Source: Hanleya hanleyi (taxonomy: Eukaryota > Mollusca > Polyplacophora > Lepidopleurida > Hanleyidae). Taken from it: a stretch of DNA of 64,000 bases. Below the pieces are notes generated by a model. It was not told where the DNA came from, did no database searches, and saw only the letters and a list, made by a program, of their open reading frames with translations. Of the stretch, positions 55,261-64,000 are shown piece after piece (position 1 is the stretch's first letter; each line of letters starts with the position of its first letter). The translations under genes were made by a program, and so were the position numbers. Location: assembly GCA_036873755.1 (NCBI GenBank), contig JAVTVY010056984.1:248001-312000 (forward strand). Direction: 5' to 3'.

Positions 55261-56730
55261 ATAATGTTTTGCGAGAAATAGAATCTTCCGATGACAGATG
55301 CTGTAATTGTTCTGACCCTTGCATCTTGAATACGTTTTTGAATTTGCCAAATGTTGGCAGACGGCAAATTATTATATCCAATGATCGAAATTAGACTTTG
55401 ATAGTTTATAATGCGCTATATATACTGGTCAGTGCCAACATTTGTCCATATTTTTATTGTGGTATGCGTAAAATGCACCACAGTTTACATCCGTATATAT
55501 TAGTTAGCAGTTCTTGCCGTATTATCCATGAAAAACACTTTGCACTGCAAACACTCAAAATTATACGATAAGATAACTTACATGTATAAGAGCGGTCAGC
55601 GACATCAGAGCAAATAAATAAATTATCTTCATTCAGATTCGACATGGGGTCAAATGCAACCTTCGTAAATTAGATGGTTACTCTTGACTTGTGTTCTGGG
55701 ATTCGCCAGGATTAGAAAGAGCTCAACAGAATTAAGAAGAAATGACAATCCCTAGCATAATATATGGTTCAAGTGCATTTGTTATTGCTTTAAACCCATG
55801 AGGTTTGTCAGATCACAGACGAATCCACAGCTCTAGAAAGTCGAATATTGATAGAGAATTAAAGGTATCAAGTAAATTGATCCAGTTTCCTAAGATATCA
55901 AATTTGACAGCTCTAAGTGAAAATACGCCACTGTGTAGTGAGAGAGTAATTACCGTCAGTCTCTCGAAGGGATCTTGATTTCTCTCGGGTGAACTGTTTT
56001 GTTATGTTCCAAATTAATGGCCAGAGCCTGTCAAAAGGAAAAGTCTTATATTATGTTATTTGGAACTATAGCTCGTCATCGATAGGAATGGAAATGCACA
56101 TTTGTTGGGAAGCGCTTGCCCATGGGGAATTGCTGCTCGTCATAGAGTAAAGAAAACTATCGAATGAGTCATATACACAGCGAGCGGTATACCAGAAAAA
56201 ACTTCCGTTTTGAAGTATTGGATTCTTGGAAAGAGTCGATATGCTTTTTTGTAGATGTACATGGGATATTTTGCAACGTGCCAGCTATGATTTTTTCAGA
56301 TGGTCCTATATGATATTGGCAAGAATTAGTTTTTCATATGTTCCAATATAATATTAGGGAGCCTAGGAAACTGGGATTCCATGATAAAATGAACCACAAT
56401 AGATTCCACGCCGCTATCTTCTATAGTAAAATCGACCTGCTGAAGGCCGAGCTCACATAACGTGATCTGTGGCGCGCACTGTGGTTTTCCAATAACGTTA
56501 TCTCATCAAAATAGATTGTGTGGAAATTAGTATTACTCAACATCTAGAACTATATAGACAATCGTAACTAACGTAACGCAATGATGTCTTAATTGTACCG
56601 TTCTTGTGTGAAATTGAAGACCTGATTACTTTTGTTTTCAAAAGAAAATTTCATTCCCATACTAGACCTGGGAAGGTGAGCATAATGGACCGCCCTACCA
56701 AGCTTTCTACCTTCCCTCCAAAATACTCCG
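55261..56730. other. Unassigned sequence
   Basis: No recognised gene or repeat with clear ends. Confidence 0.4.
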
Positions 56731-56862
56731 TGACTTTGTAGTTTATCATATTCGAGTCATTTTGAGCCTATTGGCATACCGCCCGAGCAGAGAATTATCG
56801 GTAAATTCAAAATAGCGCCCATGTAGGGTACCAGCAAAGTGGACAAAAAGTATTTTATTTCG
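56731..56862 (+). repeat. Dispersed repeat, partner at 25.03-25.17 kb
   Basis: Shares tttgtagtttatcatatt and cattttgagc with the 25-kb copy, in the same orientation. Confidence 0.55.
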
Positions 56863-59259
56863 CACCACATTATTATTTACTGATTTATCATGCAAGTTTT
56901 GCGAAAAAATTACATTAAAAACGAGAGATCCTGAAGGATCTTGGCTCCCACCATTGTCCGATAATTGCAAGCTAATGACAAGAAGATCTTTTTGTCCATT
57001 GTTACTAAGAACAAACGATTTATTCGTAATTTTGTTTGCAGAATTTCGAATTTGAGCAACAACAAAAAAACGAAAAAACAGGACACTGGAAAACATCAAG
57101 ATATTATATTTATAAGTTTCAGGAATTTCAAGATTACTAGAAACTGTACTTGATGTCGGTTGTTATAGTACAAGTGAAATGAGCAAAGTTAGTCTTAAAG
57201 TGAATGTCCGGAGGATCCTTCGTCTTCATTTTGTAGTATTTTTGTTGTGCACGTGTCATCATTGGGTACTGGAAGCGATGACAAATCTCTTTGACACTTT
57301 GGCATGTGCTATGAAACATATGTACCTAAAACTTTATGATTAAGAACAAATGCTAATTCTGTTTTGTTTCCTGGGCTAGTTTGAAATATCTCTTTTAAGA
57401 TACCATGCTCGAAAATAGTAAGATGGTACACAACTTTATACTAAAGGGATCCAGTCCGTGCAGTAATTTTGAAATTTTGAAAGTGTCTGATTCCTGATTA
57501 TCTCCCTTGGATCGAAACGTGCGGTAGTCTACAGTTGTCGGGTTGTGACGTTGCGTCACAAGAGTGACATCCCTTCGTGTAGCCGACCCGTCGGCAGACA
57601 AAACGGTGGGCAGTTCATTTGCAACGGCATGGACTAAAGCAAACTGATTTAAAATTTGAAGAAATCTATTTTAATACGGAATCATTTGAACTCCTTGATA
57701 TAGAACCGTTATTTCGTCAATTTACTTGGCACGTCTTTACTTCCTGACTATGACAGGGATTTATGCGAACAATAGACATTTCTTATACTCACAAACAGTT
57801 GGTCAGACGAGGCGTACTTACAAGGCCTATTGTTGTCTCATCAAAAGAGTTAGGTGGACTGAACTGTGTACACTATATGAATTAGTACTGAGCAAGGTTG
57901 ATAGTCCCGCATGATTGTGTTTGCAAGAGAACACAGTGATTGTGAGCAAGCTTGACATAGAAAGTTCACTCAAATGATGCATTTAAGGCCGAGATACTAC
58001 TTAAAATTTTAAACTTATCTGACATATTCAAATTTTGTTTTTGGTTGATTTGACAAAGTTGGCCAGATTTTCATGTCTTGCCGTGCAGATTTAATAAGAG
58101 GAAACATATACATTTAATATTGATAATGATACCGACTAAAAGAATATTGGACAATACATACTTTGTACAAGACATACATGTATAATAGAGGCAATTCAAA
58201 CCAGCCCACATCCAAACTGACACATGTGCGACGGCTTTCTTTAGGATTGAAATTGATTTTTCTTAATTAAAAAGACAATGTGAAAATAGACTGTCCAATA
58301 TGTTCAGACTTTGCAAAATTTTATTATTTTTTTACCTTTCAATTTGTCACTGATAACAAAATATAACAAATGATTTTTTACGCAAAATATGAAAATAGAT
58401 TGTCCAACTTTTCAGACTTTGCAAAATATGAAAATTAAAGAATCTCAAATTCTCGAAAATTTCGGGTGGCAGGTTCGTAGATTTCCGTTCGTCAGTTCCA
58501 AATGCCCGCTCGTATCACGAGGCGTCAGTGCCAAATATTAGAAAAAAAATAAAATACAATTAATGTTGGTGTTGCTGGTGAAAATTGAAACGTTAAGCTT
58601 TACACGGACCTATACTTTATGTAGTTTTCTGTTGGTCTACCTGCTCAAATTCTGTTCAGTCCTGTGATCGACACGCTGAAAACTGCAGCCATGCCAACTG
58701 CACTACCCACTGGCTATTCATTATATATTTCGAGCGCGTTAGGTACATAGAACAAAAGGAGAGTCAAGAACCGGACTGGGCGAGGGAGTCCTGGCCTTAA
58801 CCTGGAGCTCAATAAATATATGGATGAAAACATAATACACTGATGAATACAAGTTGATGAAGTTATTGAGAGTTGTGTTAGGATTTGCTGACATAACGAT
58901 GTGCTCTTTAAAGCAAGGATGTTACATTTTATTTTCGTTTCGTTACATTTGTCCACTTTCATCGATAAAATACTCATGTACTCTGTCAATATTCAATTTT
59001 ATTTAAGATTACACCCAGTACGTCACAGTTTTATCAAATTGTAAAGTTGATTCATGGGTGATATTAAAATTGGACACAAAACTGTCAGTAAATGGGGGCA
59101 ATACACGACACATTAAACAAAAAAGCGACAGTTTTCAGCCACTATTATGTTATGGACTAGAAAGTTCGTTTCTTGCAGCAGGGACATGAAAAAAATGCCT
59201 GGGATCGGTTGTCTGGCGGTTTTCCATCCACTCTGTAATATTTGTGAAGGAATACCGAC
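56863..59259. other. Unassigned sequence with small palindrome and direct repeat
   Basis: No gene recognised. At 57543-57561, TTGTGACG-ttg-CGTCACAA is a perfect 8-bp inverted repeat with CRE-like half-sites. At about 58275-58320 and 58388-58430 a ~43-bp segment (gaaaatagactgtccaa ... cagactttgcaaaat) is directly repeated. Confidence 0.45.
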
Positions 59260-60186
59260 ATTATCCCCCGACGACAGTTTCCCCGCCAACATTTTCTCCC
59301 ACGACAGTATGAGGTTTCCCCCATCCTAATATCACGTGCTGTAATAATTCGATCTGTCGACAATCACAGTTGCGGTCATTTCCCCATCTTGATTTTTTTT
59401 AAATTTTGCACGTAGCATTCTCCCAACGTCAGAGTTTGTAACCTCCAATCCGTCAGTAAACAGATATATATAACAAAATGGGATATACAATCTGATGCCA
59501 TGAGAATGGCACGTAGGAGAGTTCTAGGAATTCAGGGGTGATTACTTTTTAGTGGAACATCGACAGATGTATGCAAACATGCCTTCTTTTCAGGCATGAT
59601 AACTAAGAATAGATTATCAATATATAATATTACGATATTATTGTTGTCACGTTGTTATGTTCTGTTTTATGTGTGTTATTTATTTCTTGACATGGTCTTA
59701 TGTATGCCTGTATCGACCACATCAAATTTGAATTCAAGTGTTATTTCGTCAATTTCAGGAAAGGCTATCTATAGTATGTGACTATACAGTGGGTGATCAA
59801 TACTTTTGAGTAGATTTTTTTTTGTGATAATGTATTGTTTGAAAGTTCAGGTCTGTCTAAATCGTCAGAACACTCCGAGAAAGTGGGTGTGTATGTGAAC
59901 ATCTCTTCATACAATTTTCTTCATCTTACTGCTCGTCTTCCGATAGTCAACTAAAAAGTAATCGGCCTTGAATTCCTGGAACTCTCCAACGTGCAAACTT
60001 AAAAAAAATCAAGGTGGGGGAAATGAGCGCGACTGTGATTGTCGGCAGACCGCGACTGTGATTGTCGGCAGATCGAATTATTATAGCACATAATATTAGG
60101 GTGGGAAAATGTCGTGTGGGGATACTGTCGTGGGGGAAAATGTCGGTGGGGAAACTGTGGCTGAGGAAACTGTCGTCGGGGATAAT
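59260..60186. mobile_element. Foldback element FB1
   Basis: The left arm (59260-59415 plus 59505-59566) and right arm (about 59940-60186) are reverse complements: ttatcccccgacgacagttt against aaactgtcgtcggggataat, and aattattatagcacataata against its near complement. The outer parts hold tandem 16-bp words of the ggggaaactgtcgtgg type. The left arm has a ~90-bp extra piece. The loop (about 59567-59939) encodes nothing recognised. Confidence 0.75.
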
Positions 60187-60667
60187 ATCATGAACTTATG
60201 TTATCGATATGTCGAATCCTATTTCTGTTTTACGCCGTGGTACTTGGCTGTCGGGCTACGTTTTAACTTATATTTCTTATCCAGCTCGACATTCACGTTG
60301 TTTTCGCTGATTTTAGTCACTTTCTGTTATTAATAGAGCAATAGAAAACGGTAACTGTAAATTTTTTATATTTAATAGCTGATTATGATCCAGATGATCT
60401 GGGGTCGCTTTCAAGAGAGAAAAAGGGGGTTCATGCTTCTCAGTAAGATTCTGTTTATCCTATGTAGATATTCCGTGCGTTTTCAGAGATACTGGAGTTT
60501 GAAATGTAAATATGATATTTAGGCATACATGTAGTATGCAAATGAGATTTAGTTGATGTTCCAAGTGAACTCAATGCAATGAGCTATACGTTGGAACATT
60601 CACAGAGCTATTCTCTAAGTCTAATCTCCTTCAAACTTCAGCAAAGATAAAGATATCTCAAAGCAGT
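60187..60667. other. Spacer between foldback elements
   Basis: No gene or repeat recognised. Confidence 0.4.
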
Positions 60668-61371
60668 CGGTGCCCCAGTGGAAATTTTCCCCACCCTATA
60701 TTTTTAGGTCATTTTGAACATGATTTTTAAATAATTTGGCAATAACACAATTTCTTTCTGTAGACAAGGATATAAGGATTTTTACATATGATTTACGATA
60801 AATGACTCACAATGTGATAAAATATTACACATATACACAGTATATATCCGTATTATACAGTCTAATAGCACATTTTAAAACAATATAAAAGATGTATACA
60901 TGATATATAGCATAACATTACCTGTTCGTAGGTCGGTGTCGTGAAGTCATTTGATGAACATAAAACTGAACTGAAGTGAAAACTGAGGAAAAAAATAGAA
61001 CAACATCTTTTATTTTACCACTATGTGATATAATGTTTTCTTGAAATGCTAAAACATATACTACGTATATGAATATTATGTTAATTTTTAAAATGTGCTA
61101 TATGAATATATATTACTACTATATACTGTGTATATGTACAATATATTATCACCATTTACTCATTTATCGTAAAACATATGTGGAAATCCATATATCCTTT
61201 TAATAGGAATAACAGAAATATGTAAATGAAGTTGTGTTTTTGCCAAATTATTTAAAAACGATGTTCAAAATAATCTAAAAGTATAGGGTGGGGGAAATGT
61301 CGACTGAGGGAAATGCCCACTGGGGTAAATGTCCGATGGGAATAATGTCCACTTGGGGAAATGCCCTGGAT
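60668..61371. mobile_element. Foldback element FB2
   Basis: The left arm (60668-60880) mirrors the right arm (about 61120-61371): atttaaataatttggcaa-like and tacgataaatga-like stretches occur in opposite orientation, and both arms end at ccaccctata / tatagggtgggg. The outer right arm carries about five 16-17-bp units of the ggggaaatgtccactt type, the left arm about two. Same terminal word as FB1 but a different loop. No protein is encoded. Confidence 0.75.
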
Positions 61372-61387
61372 TTCGTCATCGTAATGA

Positions 61388-61808
61388 TCTATGGCGCTAC
61401 GTTTCCTAACTTGTGTCTAATTCCGCTTAACCCGGGGCTAGGGGCCGTATGAACCCATGTACTTCAAGAACCTCATGGTACTCATATGAACAGTCACAAT
61501 CAAAGCGTGGCTGAGATACATCATTCTTTAGATGACGACTTTATAACGAATATTATGGATTAAGAGTACTGATCAGCGATACGGATTGGATATTTTTGGA
61601 ACATCATGATGTCTTGCCGGCATCATTGAAAACTGTTGACCGCTTCTCTCTTGCAGGAAACAAGCCTATGTTTTTGTATACTATGATTGTCTTTTTGAAT
61701 TTGGTGCTAATACTGCTATGTGGAAAATGGAATAGGTCCTTGGATTATGGACGCGGATATTCTCTAATGGACGACGGCTGAATTATGAATGACGGACTAG
61801 ACGCTTGT
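61388..61808 (+). mobile_element. 5'-truncated PLE-2 3' end inside D2
   Basis: gatctatggcgctacgtttc to gacgcttgt, close to the 13.48-13.90 and 23.06-23.47 kb copies. The host D2 sequence (cgtcatcgtaat / atctacttctggt) is continuous around it when compared with D at about 35035-35050. Confidence 0.82.
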
Positions 61809-62149
61809 ATCTACTTCTGGTCTGGCTAACTGTCATGGTGAAACTGGTGAGAGCTTGTTCATTAAAATTTGGCTAAGTTTAATACCAGCTGCTACAATGT
61901 GTGGTTTTATACAATTTTATTGCCATAGTATGAAGGTCTTTTAAAATCCCGTGTTTCCAAGTAGTATTTTCTAAATAATAATAATAAAAAAATAGAAACC
62001 ACATGTTCGTTTCTTTCGAAAGCTTTCTTGACATGGGAATCCACTGTGACTAAATGATCAATGGTACTTCTATTTTTTTACAGAAACCAGCTTGAATATC
62101 AGTAAGTTTCTTTTCAGTTTCCAGGTACAAAACAAGGCGATCATTCATC

Positions 62150-62250
62150 TATGCTTTAGAATAGGTTTACCAGAAGACTATTCTGTGAAGTCATGTGACG
62201 CAGTCAGTGTGTCGGCACCTCTTCCCACTTCCCTTGTATGTGTTGCAATT
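62150..62250 (+). repeat. PLE-3 pseudo-LTR, left copy
   Basis: Direct repeat of 62657-62759 with about five differences. Confidence 0.85.
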
Positions 62251-62418
62251 TTTTCCTGTATATGGCGAGATTCTGCTGGTGGACGTTTCGTCCCCGAGGC
62301 CCGCCCCCTGTACAGACCTTTTGGTCTTTGATATATGTTGGCATTTGTGGGAAGTTGATGCTGGGTCGACATCGGGCCTTGCAGAATAGTCTTTTGTGTA
62401 AAATGCCGTCATTTACAT

Positions 62419-62470
62419 CTGACGACGATACAGCTCACCAATCTCCAATGTACGAGTTGTCACAGCGAAA
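62419..62470 (+). ncRNA. Possible hammerhead-like core in PLE-3
   Basis: CTGACGA at 62419-62425, a 7-bp hairpin acagctc / gagttgt (62430-62436, 62454-62460), and GAAA at 62467-62470. The spacing of the stem from both conserved boxes is imperfect, so this is only a candidate. Confidence 0.25.
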
Positions 62471-62656
62471 CAGCTCACCAATTACCAGTATACGAGTTGT
62501 CAGAGCATTTCCATCATAGCTCTCTAGATTTGTATCTAATACCGCTTATGCCGGTGCTAGGAACCGTGTGGTCATATCATCCAAGTTGCCACATGAACAG
62601 GTACAATAAAAGCGTACCTGAGATACAACACATATCACGAATCGTTAAATTCTTGG

Positions 62657-62759
62657 TATGCGCTTTAGAATAGGTTTACCAGAAGACTATTCTGTGAAGT
62701 CATGCGACGCAGTCAGTATGTCGGCACCTCTTCCCACTTCCCTTATATGTGTTGTAATT
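62657..62759 (+). repeat. PLE-3 pseudo-LTR, right copy
   Basis: Direct repeat of 62150-62250. Its end joins the host RT sequence. Confidence 0.85.
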
Positions 62760-63477
62760 CCATTGTTTTACAAACACAGATTGTCAGTGAAAGTTGACCA
62801 TAATTACCGGGGTCTGCATGGTTACGGCCAGATTTTGGGACTGGTATAACAAAGGCATTATGCCATGATGGTGAAAAGTTTTCTGTTACCCAAAGTCTGT
62901 TAAATATGAGTAATAGGGTTTCTAGAAAAGATTGCGGTAGGTGCTATAAAAGTCGATAATAAATATTATCAGGGCCTGCAGCAGAATCGTTTGCTTTCGC
63001 GAGAGAAGCATGAATCTGGGATAGTTAACTGTAAAGTTTGACAATGTTTAGGAATTGGTTGTTCTACATTTATATTTGCGGCATCGTCGGACAGATTCAG
63101 TTTCATTGGTCTGACTGTCCATATTCTTTGATGTTGGTGTTCTATTGGCGCTTGTTGAACTGGCTGTGAATATGAGTAACTCTGTCTCTGACTGTGAATC
63201 CATTGAAGGAAAAGAGGAACATACTTGTATGTTGCAACTAACTGGATTTACCGGGGGAGCCTTTGTCGATAAATCGTTATTCGGCCGTGACTGCTTTTGA
63301 ACAGTTCACCTCAATATGGGGAGTGATACATTGATCGTCAGAATAGAGAAACGAACGGATGACTAAACGGATGTTCACAGTGTTGCAAAAAAGGATTATC
63401 CGACGCGAGGAGATCGTCTTATGCTTGAGACGTAACGGACTTTTTTTCTCATTCAGCATTTTAGGCGTATTAATTAA

Positions 63478-63541
63478 ATGATAATTATGATTATGATTAT
63501 GATATTATGATAATAATGATGATAATAATGATGATAATAAT
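63478..63541. repeat. (GATTAT/GATAATAAT)n microsatellite
   Basis: Imperfect run of gattat and gataataat units. At the matching place in the 36.98-kb copy only gcagataatgat is present. Confidence 0.9.
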
Positions 63542-63571
63542 GATATGCAGAAATTGACGCACATGAGTGCA

Positions 63572-63671
63572 TGTTGTTGGTATATATGGTTACGATTAAT
63601 ATTTAAATGTTGAGATATTTCATCAACTCTCTGAACGAGGTCGCATCGTATGCTATCAATTATATGCTGCA
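63572..63671. repeat. 100-bp insertion relative to the duplicate, TGCA flanks
   Basis: Compared with 37012-37018 (gagtgcacagtgg), this copy has about 96 extra bases bounded by tgca at 63568-63571 and 63668-63671. It may be a small insertion with a 4-bp target duplication. No inverted ends recognised. Confidence 0.55.
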
Positions 63672-63834
63672 CAGTGACCAACACGATGACAACAGGCCAA
63701 TCGGATCTTTCTCTCGTCGAATCATTTTCACTATGACATATTCTCATCAAGTCTCTGTTTGAATACAGCGCAGATCCCTCTGCAATATGCATTACAAAAC
63801 TAATTTGCGAGTGCAATACTGTTCATTTGACAAC

Positions 63835-64000
63835 TAGCAACAATAATTATCGAGAATAAACAATTTGAACAGAGAATTAACACAGTTTATACATAAAAGT
63901 TGTCTGTATTGTCCGTGGAGTCTTTCAGCAGTGTGCAACTATTTACCTTGATTAATGTAAATTTCTTCTTTGATGGTACACACATGACATCTAAGGAGTG
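63835..64000. repeat. Duplicated block 2, second copy (runs off window)
   Basis: Matches 38905-39094, including ggtacacacatgacatctaa. It follows block 1 directly here, unlike at 37.2-38.9 kb. Confidence 0.82.

Larger units (their letters stand above)
62150..62759 (+). mobile_element. PLE-3: UTR-only Penelope-like insertion with pseudo-LTRs
   Basis: Two ~101-bp direct repeats (62150-62250 and 62657-62759, tatgctttagaataggttta to gtgttg(c/t)aatt) flank about 400 bp. That interval contains a diverged PLE 3'UTR: gtatctaataccgcttatgc, ggtgctaggaaccgtgtggt and acaataaaagcgtacctgag match PLE-2 UTR landmarks. It includes a 40-bp tandem duplication (62430-62508). No coding region remains. Confidence 0.75.
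61372..63130 (-). mobile_element. Element D2: internally deleted RT copy with two PLE insertions
   Basis: Minus-strand sibling of element D. It starts ttcgtcatcgtaat next to FB2, is interrupted by PLE-2 sequence (61388-61808), continues to about 61921, then jumps to sequence matching 36066 of D (a ~0.9-kb deletion with a ttttat overlap). It is interrupted again by PLE-3 (62150-62759) and resumes at ccattgttttacaaacacag. RT pieces such as FNRLWVTENFSPSWHNAIV are still readable. Confidence 0.78.
63048..63830. repeat. Duplicated block 1, second copy
   Basis: Matches 36535-37195 across its length. Differences include an expanded gat/taa microsatellite (63478-63541) and a 100-bp extra segment (63572-63671) flanked by TGCA. 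Confidence 0.8.

Noticed and set aside
62266..62310. Minus-strand GGGGACGAAACGTCC as a hammerhead 3' core in PLE-3
   Set aside because: No CUGANGA partner at suitable spacing upstream on that strand.
1..64000. tRNA, rRNA, CRISPR array or bacterial operon content
   Set aside because: No cloverleaf with matching A and B boxes, no rRNA landmark, no spaced direct repeats of CRISPR type and no dense collinear genes were seen on reading both strands.

Overview
This window looks like repeat-dense nuclear DNA from a metazoan. A mollusc, perhaps a gastropod, is my best guess. It is AT-rich and has no bacterial-style gene packing. Its recognisable coding potential is almost entirely decayed retrotransposon. 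The mollusc guess rests on the retroelement types: Nimbus/I-like non-LTR elements with APE endonuclease, RT and RNase H, and Penelope-like elements (PLEs). It also rests on a 3' tail with a CGTCGC...GCGACG stem and a (GA/CT)n end, which I associate with molluscan repeats. No intact host gene was found. One short Q/M/P-rich frame near 21.45 kb is the only weak host-exon candidate.

Layout. 0-2.5 kb: nothing recognised. 2.6-4.2 kb: element A (+), the end of an RT plus RNase H. 5.0-7.0 kb: a PLE-2 3'UTR relic split by PLE-1, a hairpin-shaped insertion with a GIY-YIG remnant in its loop and an 11-bp target duplication. 7.7-11.8 kb: element B (-), with ORF1, endonuclease and RNase H but the RT cleanly lost. 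11.8-13.9 kb: PLE-2 copy 1. 14-17.6 kb: inverted 62-bp minisatellite arrays and a TA-flanked terminal-inverted-repeat element with an internal ~170-bp array. 17.95-21.4 kb: a 1.01-kb tandem duplication whose second unit is interrupted by PLE-2 copy 2. 22-34 kb: mostly unannotatable sequence with PLE and non-LTR scraps, TCGCGA-rich elements and a long hairpin at 31.4 kb. 34.5-39.1 kb: element D plus a block duplicated at 61.8-64.0 kb. 39.5-45.5 kb: element C (-), an essentially full-length (~6.0 kb) but frame-broken non-LTR element with a 13-bp target duplication. 45.7-49.3 kb: PLE and non-LTR fragments, including one 250-bp insertion with a 10-bp duplication. 52-55 kb: fragment H, a MITE and a divergent repeat pair. 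59.2-61.4 kb: two foldback elements sharing a 16-bp GGGGAAATGTC-type terminal repeat. 61.4-64.0 kb: element D2, carrying two PLE insertions.

The parts relate as a layered record of insertion. PLE-1 landed in PLE-2, PLE-2 in a tandem duplication and in D2, PLE-3 in D2, and truncated non-LTR tails in other non-LTR elements. All coding copies carry frameshifts, stops or lost catalytic residues, so nothing here looks autonomous. The most notable observations are: two unrelated ORF1 types attached to similar ORF2s (B versus C); hammerhead-like cores in both arms of the PLE-1 hairpin; the two foldback elements; and the TIR element with an internal array. All family names come from motif reading only, without database comparison.
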